Below, piece by piece: positions 9,427 to 18,364 of a DNA stretch of 20,178 nt. Under the pieces are notes generated by a model. That model was not told where the DNA came from, made no database searches, and was given only the letters and a program-made list of their open reading frames with translations. The stretch is taken from the NCBI GenBank assembly GCA_964200185.2, contig CAXNAD020000414.1, positions 1 through 20,178 of the forward strand, given 5' to 3'. The first letter of the stretch is position 1, and the number at the start of each line of letters is the position of its first letter. Source of the stretch: Choristocarpus tenellus KU-1152. Lineage: Eukaryota; Phaeophyceae. The translations under genes and the position numbers were made by a program.

Positions 9427-12400
9427 GGCAGACGGTCAGATTAGAAACCTCTTTTTTTTTTACACAGTGGCACTTGCACCAGGGGCACCTAAAAGGTTTG
9501 TAAGGGCCACTTCATAGAAATGTTCACTTTTTACTGGACACAATACTACTCTGAGTGATAGACGTAGGAACCTAACAGGGTTCCAATAGCAAACAATGTT
9601 GCATCTTTAAATTGGGTTGCTTGGTCTGACATGTCTTGATCGGGCTGGCCCATATGTCAAATGTGTGTTGCCAGGCAGGCCATGGGTAAAGAGTATCACA
9701 GGGGCTGGTCCATAGCTGTCAACTGTTTCAACATGACTAGCCCACGGGTCAGCACAATTCAAGTATGTCTCAACAGGGCCAGTCCGTGGATCAGGCAGCA
9801 GCCATGGTCTGGACCCCAGCCAAGTTAACTGGATGCCCTGATGAGAAGCCCTGGTAAATATGGACTTGGTTTGGGTGTGGGGATGGGATATGTATGAACC
9901 AGCCCTAGAGTGTGCCCATCACTTTTCAACAGAATAAAGCACTTTCTTATTTGAGCTACACTATATTGATACACTATATTGACACGCTTTCTACAGGATA
10001 TATATATATATATATTTATATACAAATTACTTTGCCCATTTGTCTCATTCATGGAGTCTACGTTTCCAAACATTTCCAGAGTGTGTCTCCTTGGCAATGT
10101 ACCCTTAAAAAATTGTTTCCCCTGCCCCAACACTTTGCTCCTCACCGAAGCAGACCGTCATAGGCTCTGTGTTGTAGCACCTCTTTGCATATGCTTCGAG
10201 CAATTGACTCCACCCTTGACTCCCCTGCCCTCTGGTGTAGCAGAGAATGCCTAAGGTAAGAGGAGTTGCATTGTTACAGGGGGTGGAGCAATAGGAGCTC
10301 AGTTGTAGCTGATTCAACTTGCAAAATAGCACATGCAGTGGTGCTATCATCGCATCCCAGGAGTATAATCCAGCAAAAAAACAAAATGATGCCCATAAAA
10401 ACTCTTAACAGTTCCCACACCTCAATAGCTATCCTCAGACCCTCACCAAATAACAGCATAAACCCATCTCCCCGACTAACCCTCTCAGTTCAACACACCG
10501 TTTGAGGAGCCCCCCTGTAAGCTTGGGTAGTGGAGCTAACGAACTAAGTCCAAAGAAGTTGCAAGCAGGAGTGGCCAGTGCGAGTACATCCACACTCACT
10601 CCATGAGGGGCAGCCCGTTCAGCCTGAAGCCTGTAGTATGCACGGGCCTTGTCCTTCCCTCATCAGCAAGGCAGAGCAGGGCAAGGACAGGTGGGGGAGG
10701 GTAGACAAGATGCATTTAAAAACAAACAGGAGCATTGTAGGTAGGGGGGGAGGTTTTGACACGGCTTTCATACTCCATCTCCTCCCTTAACTCCCCAGTG
10801 AACAAGCAAGCCCGATCTCTTGACTACTTACATCTCAACTTCTCCAACACCATCTTCTCCACTGTGTCCAATACCCATGACCCTTCATACTCAACAAAAA
10901 CAGTCACCCACCTCCCCTCGGAACAGATTGTCGTGATCTAGCCCTCCCCACTCTACTTCCTCCTGCTGAAGACCAGCACTATCCCCTCCCAATCCCAAAC
11001 CTGCCTCACCCACAACCTTCATAGATGCCCCTTCCACATCCCCAGCCCCGTGTTCAACATTGTTGGTAGCTACGCCCCCTTCCACATCCCCACTGCCCCT
11101 TGCGACTACTTCCCCTGCCCCTCCCCCTGCTTCAATCCCTGCTCCACCACCTGCATGCCACTGCCCAAGAGTCGCATCTATGGCTCCTGGGCCTTGGTCT
11201 GGGACACCGCCAAGAAAGAGCATTAGGCGACATCCAGCAAAGGTAAAATCTACCTCTTGTTTTGACGGCAACGTCAATGGGACACCCACACCTCTAAAAT
11301 GGTCAGTTCTGCCTCCCCCTGCCCCATCATTGGCTCTGGGGTCAGCTCCAGCAGCTACCCTGGACCCCAGTATCAGATCAAGCAACACCTCAACTGTTCT
11401 ACCAACAGCTCTTTGCCCCTTTCCAACTCCCTCGATGACACCTAGATGCGTTGTAGAGTCATGTGAGGGCATAATGCATGCGGTGGGCAGGCACCCATTG
11501 GCTGGGGTACGTGTGAACAGTAATAGCAACAGCTTCCACGCCATGAACATCCACTGGTGGTCATTCTAAAATCAGCATCTAGGGAGCCATCACAGAAGCA
11601 GATAATATACTCAATGCAGGGAGATATTTCTGGCTACACCAACGCCGACAGTAGAACTCGTCACTCACAGCAACAAAAACACACCCAACATCCCCTCTCT
11701 TTCCACCCTCTGAAACCGTTCACCTTCACCCACCTCGTACCCCTTGCGACATCACTCTACATCGAGTTTGAAAATTACACACAGCTAACTGCTTCAATCA
11801 CCTGACTCAAGGGGGCCACGGCACAACTCACGAAGGCCTCGGACAGAGGCCCTAATGTGTTCACGATTCCCCCCCACGGGGCAGAGGAGTTCCTCTAGAC
11901 AGAGAACATCAGACAGATCCACAGATTCCTGCACAAGAGGAAGCGGAAGTAATCGCCATAGATTGGAGCATCATTCAAAAATTTGATTGTGGGGCAGGGG
12001 GAGGGGGGGATTCAGAGATGACTACTATGAGAGTCTGTACGCAAGACATGTTCATTGTCAGTGCATTGGTAGAGGGAGGGATGGTTTAGTCTCCTCAGAG
12101 CACACCCTCCAAGTTGGTGAAGTTCAAAGGTGGGAATGGGGGCTGCAACACATAGGCTTGTGGACAACAAAGAGGAACATACAGGTCAATGCACCATGAA
12201 TTGGTTGTGAATATGGAGATGACTTCTTCACTTCTTCTCGTCCACAATCACATTCCATATTTACCTCCTCCTGATGTATGTGAGGAGCTTGCGCAGCTTG
12301 TTTGGGGGTGCTACGCACACCAAGAGCAGTACAATATACTCTACCTCTTCCTACCTCTATCAATAGTCTCACAGACAGTAGGTACACTCATCCTTTCTTG

Positions 12401-15400
12401 GCACACAAACCCACTACCACACCACACAGAGATCACAACATGTGCACATGAGGTGGCAATGCACCAGAGGACCTCGCACCTTGCTCCCATGAAGATCATC
12501 AATATCCACAAACTGCACATGGGGGATGGGTGCGGAGAGGTCCAAGAGTCCTATTCGGTCAGACATAGTCACCAGCCCAAATCTCGACTCATCTGGCAGA
12601 GACCCCACCAAAACATCCAGGATCTGCACATTGACAAGTCCAGGGCCAAGGATGGGAGCAGGTGAGAGGAGGAGGTGAGAAAGGGGGGATGTAACTCATG
12701 CCGTGAGTGTAATGGTCTCTACCATGCGATGGATTGACAACTAAGTAAAAGTCAATGGGAGACAACCGATGATTGACCTGAAGCCATGTTTAATTAGAAG
12801 AAGTATTGAAGTCTCATCACTAGGCTGTGCACCCCGAAGTGTGCACTGCTCCCAGGAGGTACATGAATGAATGTTCAACGAGGGAGATACCCCTTCTCCA
12901 AGTAGCCCCACCACAGAGCATTGTAGCAATTAGATTACTATAGTAACACCAACCCATATGGTCATGGGTACGGAACATTTCTTGATCCGCTGTGGGTGAC
13001 TTGGAAGTGATGCTAAAGAACATGTGCTGACAAAAGGTACTCCCTGAATGCAGCAGACATCCCCTAATGACTGCGCCACCAAAATCATACAAGTTATACT
13101 TTTGAGAAGGAAGAATCCCATGGCACCACTGAATTATCCCTCAAAGATATCACTCACGTTTCAGGTCCCTGTTATACTAGACCCACTTTCCTCCCTTAGC
13201 AAATGTCACCAGTGATGCATTGAACTATATGTACTTATAGTAAGGTTATTCAGGCACCGGGAGAGGACTGCATACAATTCACACAGGATTGAGTACAGAA
13301 AATACAGGACTGGGCATTGCTCACACGGGGTCATACGGTCCCATATACATACCACTGCTATAGCCTCATGGTAGTCTCTTCCTCCCAGTTCATCCACCAC
13401 TGCAAGGAATACCAGAGGGCGAGACGCTCCAGGCTCTTTTGAGAGATAACCATTCTTCAAGAACACCTGCGAGAGAGATCAGACCAGATTCGAAGGAGAC
13501 AGCCACAGCACAGCTTGATCAGGCAACATTGGGAGTCTCATTTCAATGTGAGTATCTGTCTTGTGTGTAAACAAAGGGTGATATGGATATAATAATATCA
13601 AGTACAAAAAAATAGCGATGGAAAGGGGGACGGAGGGAGGATTGAAGGGTTTCCAGGATAAACAAGGCGATCCGACTGACAGAGCAGAACCAGGAGGCAG
13701 CAAATAAATCGAGTAATGGACACCAAATGCAGCAAACCAGAGGCCCATTGCAACTACACATTACCTACAACAAGTACAGATCACCACTGGTACCAACCCC
13801 AACAATATGAAAAACAGATTGACGCTGTCTCATGTCCAGCTTCTCTCTCTTGAGTCACCTCTACAATGAACTATATTGACATTCTCGTGCTGCTCTTCAC
13901 AATGGCAGTATGCCCACAGTTTGAAGCCCTCTACTTCACTTCCAAGCTCATAAATAAAATAGTTGGTCAATCCCTATTGCTGCCAAACTATGCTTTTCAT
14001 TCCCAGGGCAAGGCAGCAAGAGTGCACTTGTTTCAGCGGGTTCATTTTGCAGCTTTCAAAATAATTGTAACACTACGAAGGATAACCCGTTCTATACACA
14101 TTAACAATTAGAAGTACACTTTGATTCTAGTCAATTCTACTAGGTAAGACACACTTCATGCAATATCACACCATTCTTTGCCCCTCTTTCTACACACCCT
14201 GTCGTATTATTTCCAACGCTGCCATGCTGCAATCATGCTCCACTTGCCTTGGGGCAAACTTGAGTCATTCACACTATCCCTCTTGACACAACATTTGTCA
14301 AATGTTTACCTTGTGGAAGAAAAAGATCAGGCATGAGAGTATTCACTACATGCTGTATATAATTGCTCACTTGAAAAAAAAGCTGTGTGTCTCACAAGCT
14401 TGGTTGAGGTTGGGATTGGATCTTAATATCCAAGTAAGTATCCCTGCTTACTCCTCTTGTCAACTACGAAAACATCACCATTCACATACCACAAAACACT
14501 AGATATTGCATATGCGTCATCACTTCACTTCATATCACTTCCACTGCACCTGGCCACTGTGCATCAGGGCACCTTTGCTGTCCAGGGGAAGCTCATACTC
14601 AACTGTCTGCATGAAAAAGGACAGAGCGGAACAAGGGGGGTATGTCATGACCAGGAGCAAGTTGGACCAAGATGGACCAAGGGAGTGTCAGTGCACATGG
14701 CACACTATCACATGCACAACGAACAGGAGGGACCAGCCCAGGACCACAACAACTACATCCCCTCTTCAAATTTCCTAGCCCTTCATATGGTTCCCTTTCT
14801 AGTCACCCATAAATCACACCATTCCCCGTCACCTGCTGGGTTAGCTCAGGAAGTTCTTGTGCCACAGTAGACTTGTGGTACCGGGAGAGAGCTGATGTCA
14901 GGCGGTTGCGGTTATGACACAGTGGACACTTCCAGTACCTGCTATTGGCAGGTCCCAATGAGGAGGGTGTAAGGGTAATGTATGTAGTGATTAAATATTA
15001 ATGAATCAACTGGCAGCAACTTTCCTGCCCAGAGGTGCTGTGATACATGTTAGCATGTACGAAGAGAATTCTGAACAAAACACTGGATACAAAGAGCCGT
15101 CAACTAAAATTTCCTTGTCTAATCTAGTCCGTTCAATACGTCGATTCCCTACGCTCGTGCTGCGCTGCTCTTCACACTGGTAGCACTCCACCAACCCCCC
15201 ACTTCAAGACCATATATCTCATAGGTGCTGACGTTTCCCCTCTGACAAAGCCAAGCTAATCTCGGAGTGAGAACAGGCCTGTGCACTCCACGCCCCAGAC
15301 TACTCTGCTCGCTGTAGCTTACACACTGCAACAAAAGAATCCGACCCTTAAACTGCCTGTCGCAAAGCAGTCTATGGTCGTTTGTCCACTTGGTCTGCTA

Positions 15401-15671
15401 ACCTCAAGGAAATGTCACTGAAGGGGCTGATGTATGCGAAGCATTCCTCACACCGTGCCACTTGCTCGATAGGTACAAGTGGTGTCGTCTTAGAGCCACT
15501 GTTCCCCCTTGGATCCTCGAGGAAAGGCGACACGCAGCAACTCCATGGAACACCCACAGTGTCTTTTACATCGGCTTCGGGACGGAACGATAAATGGGGC
15601 GATAAGTATTTAGAAGACACAATCGTCGTCGAAACAAAGCAGGAGAGGCCAACTGGGACATCACTGAGCAT
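4341..15671 (-). CDS. SEC23: Divergent Sec23 homologue (COPII inner coat), about 900 aa, 16 exons
   Basis: Exons, in order of translation: 15671-15403, 14938-14833, 14606-14550, 13466-13353, 12623-12480, 12310-12265, 11501-10912, 10790-10763, 10658-10499, 10475 to about 10397, 8721-8526, 7814-7570, 6873-6628, 5992-5870, 5138-4901, 4451-4341. Phases agree at all junctions except about 10397 to 8721, where the link is unresolved. Sec23 binds Sar1-GTP with Sec24 at ER exit sites, acts as the Sar1 GAP and recruits Sec13/31. The domains appear in family order: zinc finger (C74, C77, C94, C97), trunk, TGG element, beta-sandwich, helical domain and gelsolin-like end. QGPG and the trunk layout favour Sec23 over Sec24. 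The start is supported by an in-frame TGA two codons upstream with no AG between. Identity to known Sec23 is low, it is longer than the usual 765-770 aa, and the GAP arginine appears to be absent. A diverged paralogue is possible. Confidence 0.88.
6874..7569 (-). other. Intron 12 of the SEC23-like gene, with CTC repeat
   Basis: Bounded by a GTGAGG donor at 7569 and a ctgtag acceptor at 6874. The phase fits (AG plus T gives Ser). It contains a perfect CTC triplet array at about 7512-7536 and G-rich sequence near 6886-6910. Frames in it (for example 6882-7106 plus and 7110-7394 plus) are low in complexity and have no recognisable domain. Confidence 0.75.
7512..7536. repeat. CTC trinucleotide microsatellite
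   Basis: About eight CTC units inside an intron of the minus-strand SEC23-like gene. The reading frame through it gives poly-Arg on the minus strand, an artefact of the repeat. Confidence 0.9.
8142..8163. repeat. GA dinucleotide microsatellite
   Basis: Eleven GA units inside the intron between SEC23-like exons 11 and 12, followed by a G-rich tract at about 8170-8185. Confidence 0.9.
9387..9434. repeat. GACA tetranucleotide microsatellite
   Basis: About ten GACA/CAGA units with two imperfect copies at the ends, inside the long intron of the SEC23-like gene. Confidence 0.9.
9641..9794. repeat. Degenerate minisatellite, about 33-bp period
   Basis: Five diverged copies of a core resembling GGGCTGGCCCATGGGTCA start at about 9641, 9673, 9700, 9733 and 9773 (spacing 27-40 bp). 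The spacers between cores are more variable. A further look-alike (caggccacgggttgaa) lies near 9042. The array sits in an intron and has no long frame. Confidence 0.65.
9958..10021. repeat. 13-bp tandem duplication and TA microsatellite
   Basis: The unit acactatattgat occurs twice in a row with one change (9958-9983). After 14 bases of other sequence comes an alternating TA tract (9998-10021). Both are intronic. Confidence 0.8.
10397..10790 (-). other. SEC23-like exons 8-10: end of trunk with TGG element and micro-intron
   Basis: Exon 8 (10790-10763, 28 nt) codes LREEMEYES. Exon 9 (from 10658) codes KDKARAYYRLQAERAAPHG and then VSVDVLALATP, followed by PLPKLTGG. These match the Sec23 helix 'KxYxxLAxRAA', the strand 'VIDIYACALDQ' and the TGG signature. 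The frame then breaks. FMLLFGEGL...VWELLRVF, the expected continuation, lies in another frame after a gap that is explained by a 23-nt (10498-10476) or 29-nt (10496-10468) GT...AG intron. The donor ending exon 10 was not found. The reading frame stays open past 10397, so that end is approximate. Confidence 0.72.
10912..11501 (-). other. SEC23-like exon 7: trunk core with QGPG loop and Gly-rich insert
   Basis: The longest exon, coding 196 complete codons. It contains a helix (RAVGRTVEVLLDLI) and the strand RLMLFLGGVPDQGPG, which corresponds closely to the Sec23 'RIMxFxGGPxTQGPG' core. There are two insertions relative to the family. About 40 residues lie between the helix and the strand, and about 70 residues follow QGPG; the second is rich in Gly, Val, Ala and Glu with a repeated GDVEG unit. 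The frame is open throughout. The exon ends LDHDNLFRGE at a GAG|GTGGGT donor and continues in phase with exon 8. Confidence 0.88.
12265..14606 (-). other. SEC23-like exons 3-6: start of the trunk (vWA-like) domain
   Basis: Exon 3 (14606-14550, 57 nt) codes TVEYELPLDSKGALMHSGQ, matching the beta strand before the trunk. Exon 4 (13466-13353) holds SRPLVFLAVVDELGG, the first trunk strand with its Asp. Exon 5 (12623-12480) holds LPDESRFGLVTMSDRIGLLDL, matching the family strand 'LPxxALVGLITFG'. Exon 6 (12310-12265, 46 nt) is a Ser/Thr/His-rich linker; its frame was chosen from phase only. All phases are 0 up to the end of exon 6, which ends in phase 1. Introns are 226, 1083, 729 and 169 nt. Exon 6 is the least certain of this group. 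Confidence 0.8.
14833..15671 (-). other. SEC23-like exons 1-2: N-terminus and zinc finger
   Basis: Exon 1 (15671-15403) codes for residues 1-89. It contains VGVPWSCCVSPFL, which fits the Sec23 segment leading into the N-terminal beta strands, and the first zinc-ligand pair in ARCEECFAYISPFSDI. The intron (15402-14939, GTTAGC donor, tagcag acceptor) splits an Arg codon. Exon 2 (14938-14833) gives the second pair in RYWKCPLCHNRNRL and then ELPELTQQ, matching the family order W-x-C-x2-C-x2-RN followed by an 'ELxxQ' segment. The finger is C-x2-C-x16-C-x2-C and therefore intact. An in-intron frame near 15230 containing WLCQRG was rejected because it lacks the second Cys and the phase. Confidence 0.9.
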
Positions 15672-15678
15672 TTTTCAT
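15661..15678 (-). promoter_or_regulatory. Upstream ORF overlapping the SEC23-like start codon
   Basis: On the minus strand an ATG at 15678 opens a five-codon frame (MKNAQ-stop) whose stop lies within the first codons of the main frame. The main ATG is at 15671, so the two starts are 7 nt apart in different frames and both have A at -3. If transcripts begin upstream of 15678, ribosomes that start at the first ATG would stop at 15661 and need to reinitiate. This could lower translation. It matters only if the 5' end is long enough. Confidence 0.45.
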
Positions 15679-16261
15679 GTTGATCCACTAGCTTGTGTTC
15701 ACCGGACGTTTAGACGGTGATTTTGTGGTAAGAGTCATTATTACACAAGTTCGATCTCGGACTGTGAAACGTTGCCAACTTTCAGCTAGGAATGGAAATG
15801 CACCTCAATGCATACCACGGGAGAGTTTCACACGAATATCCTATCCAAATGTATAGGTTAATAGCAAGAATCATGCTCATGATACCCTCGCCTTACAACT
15901 CTGTGAAGTGAACATGCTGCTACATTGAGGTGAGTCAAGTCTAACCTGTCTGTGGGAATATCTGGAGGGTTAACCTGACGGGATGGTCCTCTAAGAAGTA
16001 ATATGGTACGCTGTGGTCCATTTCATCTTCTTGGGCTTGAGTCGAGCTCATCTGGGCTGGCAAGCAGACAGTCAGACACGAAGACGATGGGGGGTTGTGC
16101 CTATAGTAGTAGTGCTACCGTTATCGCTCCAGAGCTCTAAATATTTTTGTTTTGGGATACTACATCATATTTGGACATTTGTTGGTAAATGACTCAAGCC
16201 TGTAGTTCGAGAAGCTGGGGTGCACCTACCGCCAGAGATAGCTTATCAATTCCGCGCAGCG
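15672..16261. promoter_or_regulatory. Intergenic gap between two divergent genes
   Basis: This 590-bp gap separates the start codons of the minus-strand SEC23-like gene and the plus-strand plastid-targeted gene, so it must hold both promoters and both 5' leaders. No clear TATA box, initiator or repeated factor site stands out. An AT-rich patch (aaatatttttgttttggg, about 16138-16155) lies about 110 bp before the plus-strand ATG. No supported exon lies in it. Confidence 0.55.
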
Positions 16262-18144
16262 ATGACTAGACCTGTGCTAACTGTGCTCTCGAACATCCTA
16301 GTACTAGCCCATTGCCTGGCATTTTGCCCTCCTTCTGGTTGTCGCCTTGGAATGGGGATAGAGAGAGTAAGAGTAAGAATGGATTCAACCAGGCGACATT
16401 TACCCTGTCGGCTGACTTCTTCTGCGAACGACGACCTCGACTTTGACAAAGAAAGATTGCAGCGAGAGTCTCAGGACCTAGATAATATCATTAGGGGGCG
16501 ACGGGGAATATCCTTGGAAGCGGTGGAGAGAGAATGGAGGGCAGAGCTCATGCGGATGATGGAGGAAGATGGGGAAAGACTCTGTGCTGAGGCGTACGGA
16601 GGTTACCTTGAAAAGGGTTTGGGTGGGATGTTTGTAAGTACTTAACCCCAGAATACACCCTCTACCAAAATAGAGACCCATTTATCCTTCAATATTCAAG
16701 GTATAGACCAACGTTCATTAGTAGATAGGGTTGTGTAGAGTCAACCAAATGCAAGCGTAAGGTTGATCTCCCTCCCTGGAGGGACCTCTATCTGTGCTGA
16801 ACTTATGGGTGTATAGACCTAATGCCTTGCTGCAGATGTGATCCATATGTTGATTCCAACATGACTCCAACATACAACTCGTTTTCTGAACCCCTACAGG
16901 TAAATGTTGACGTAAGTATGAGTAACAACCAGGCTGGACACTCACTCGAGAGAAAAGCACTGGGTGTGTTCCGTTCTCTAGATGAGGTGGTAGTCGAACG
17001 TTCTGACCGGGTGCTTCCAGATGATCACATAGAGATCATACGAAGATGCCAAGAGTACAACCCAGAGGTATGCGAGTGTGTGTGTATGTAATGGCAGGGA
17101 GAGGAATGCAATTTTTTGTTTAATTGCTGCAATTGCAATCGTATACTTCTCTGTCAAATGTGGCTTTCATTTTAGAGCAAAGGACCTCCACACTTCCACC
17201 ACGACACTAAAGATATTAGTTCAACTTCCTCGTCCACCTCTCGCTCTGCCACCCATGAACACTTGTGTAACCTCCCCTCAACTCAAGAACAAACCCATTT
17301 ACTTGTTGTTGTTGGAAATGAATAAGTTTGACAAAGTTCAAGTCTAGTAGGTAAAGGGGCAATGATTTTTTTCTCTTCGCAAGTGCACTAGTAGTCGCAG
17401 AATTGCAATGATACACCAGGCGACCAGATATTGATGCCAGCTTATCATGCCATCTGTACCTTTTTGGATCTGGTAAGCAGGTAACAGATACAGTAGCTAT
17501 TGACCTGATCTTCTCTCTATGAGTATCAGGAAAATGATGCAGAGAATGTGGATGCAACGCAGTGATCACCCCTTGCATTCTGTCACAATGCATGACAGTC
17601 AATTTGCAACTGGTTGTATTGTTTAATTATTAATCAGAGTGTGCCAGGAGTAAATCCTCTTCCGAGGTTGACACCAAGTATGGAATTGGGTTTTTCGAAT
17701 TTGAATAAACTTTGGGGGGGGGGGGGGGGGGAGGATAGGTGTTTTAGTTGGTGTTGGTTGTAGCATACGTGACTTTGCTATGTGAAGGATGCTGATGGTA
17801 CGACCATCCAGCTTAGGGAGAGAAGTAGCTTTCAACTTCCAACCGAAATCCATAGCCTCAACGAAGATACTTTGCTGACAAACCTAATGCCATTACAATG
17901 AATATGTCTGGGCCACCACGAATGGGTGGGGTATGTATTTGTATTACCATTACAACTCTCTGTTTCTATTTCACCCCTTTTGTTGTGTACAAATTGTGTC
18001 TCCTCCGTGCAGACTGGTTTTGTTGTGGTGTTCGGGCACCAGGGTCTTGTGGGCGTACAGATATTCCGACCATCACAACCACCCCGCAAGGTGTATGAAG
18101 CCTTCCGAAGCATAGGCTCAGAGCAGGGAGAGTGGTTGGAGTGA
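16262..18144 (+). CDS. Putative plastid-targeted protein of unknown family, 223 aa, 3 exons
   Basis: Exons are 16262-16633, 16900-17067 and 18013-18144, all joined in phase 0 with good sites (TTT|GTAAGT, cccctacag, GAG|GTATGC, ccgtgcag). Residues 1-20 form a signal peptide (hydrophobic VLTVLSNILVLAHCLA); F21 follows the likely cleavage point, then a basic Arg/Ser-rich stretch to about residue 55. That layout is the known two-part leader of secondary red plastids (inference here). The mature part has a charged helical region (about 57-110), then SLDEVVVERSDRVLPDDHIE and, in the last exon, TGFVVVFGHQGLVGVQIFRP, probably beta strands. It ends with SEQGEWLE and TGA. I recognise no family or active site. 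An in-frame ATG at 16220 would add 14 residues and bury the signal peptide, so 16262 is preferred. Confidence 0.7.
17068..18012 (+). other. Intron 2 of the plastid-targeted gene, with poly-G tract
   Basis: A 945-nt intron with GTATGC donor and tccgtgcag acceptor. It holds a run of 18 G at 17714-17731. A minus-strand frame of 128 codons (17216-17602) lies inside it; its composition does not look coding and it lacks a domain. Because both flanking exons are in phase 0, an unseen in-phase exon cannot be excluded. Confidence 0.65.
17714..17731. repeat. Poly-G homopolymer (18 nt)
   Basis: Eighteen G in a row within an intron, preceded by AATAAACTTT. It resembles the G runs at both ends of the window. 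Confidence 0.95.
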
Positions 18145-18364
18145 TAAGGAGCTGCGTGAGACCTCATTGCGTGCTGAAACATGTGAACACTTGCTGCAAG
18201 GAGTGGTGTGTGTTGGTGTTTGTATTTGCTTGTGTGGTGAAACGAAGTGTGTACAAGGTTAGAATATTCAGCTGTGTAGTCTGAAACATAGCAGCGGGGG
18301 GTGTAACCATTCTTCTCTGGGATACATCTTTTATCCATTCTAATTGCGTTGAGTTTTTAATTGA

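Larger units (their letters stand above)
8722..10396 (-). other. Longest intron of the SEC23-like gene, rich in repeats
   Basis: About 1.7 kb between the trunk exons and the beta-sandwich exon. The acceptor is clear (ttcaccttttaag before 8721, with no other AG in the 90 nt upstream). The donor is not resolved. It holds a GACA microsatellite (9387-9434), a degenerate minisatellite (9641-9794), a 13-bp tandem duplication (9958-9983) and a TA tract (9998-10021). The family segment between the trunk and the beta-sandwich (about 15 residues) is not accounted for, so a small exon may be hidden here. Confidence 0.6.

Noticed and set aside
9825-10163. Frames on both strands containing IYIYIYI
   Set aside because: They are produced by the TA microsatellite.
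10803-10889. Frame with YEGSWVLDTVEKMVLEKL next to a GTAAGT site, considered as a SEC23 exon
   Set aside because: It does not fit the family at this point, and exon 7 joins exon 8 (10790-10763) directly in phase with a better family match.
11060-11569. 169-codon Pro/Ser/Thr-rich frame on the plus strand
   Set aside because: It is the antisense shadow of SEC23-like exon 7; the minus strand carries the clear QGPG trunk motif.
12189-12665. 158-codon frame on the plus strand
   Set aside because: It overlaps SEC23-like exons 5 and 6 in antisense and shows no recognisable domain.
15149-15334. Frame with WLCQRG, first taken as the second half of the Sec23 zinc finger
   Set aside because: It lacks the second Cys of the pair. 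A full match (WKCPLC followed by HNRNRL) lies at 14938-14833 in the right phase.
17216-17602. 128-codon frame on the minus strand
   Set aside because: It falls inside intron 2 of the plus-strand gene and no domain or splice support was found.
17832-18338. 168-codon open frame on the minus strand
   Set aside because: It lies antisense to the last exon of the plastid-targeted gene, is rich in His, Thr and Cys, has no domain, and is best explained as a shadow.
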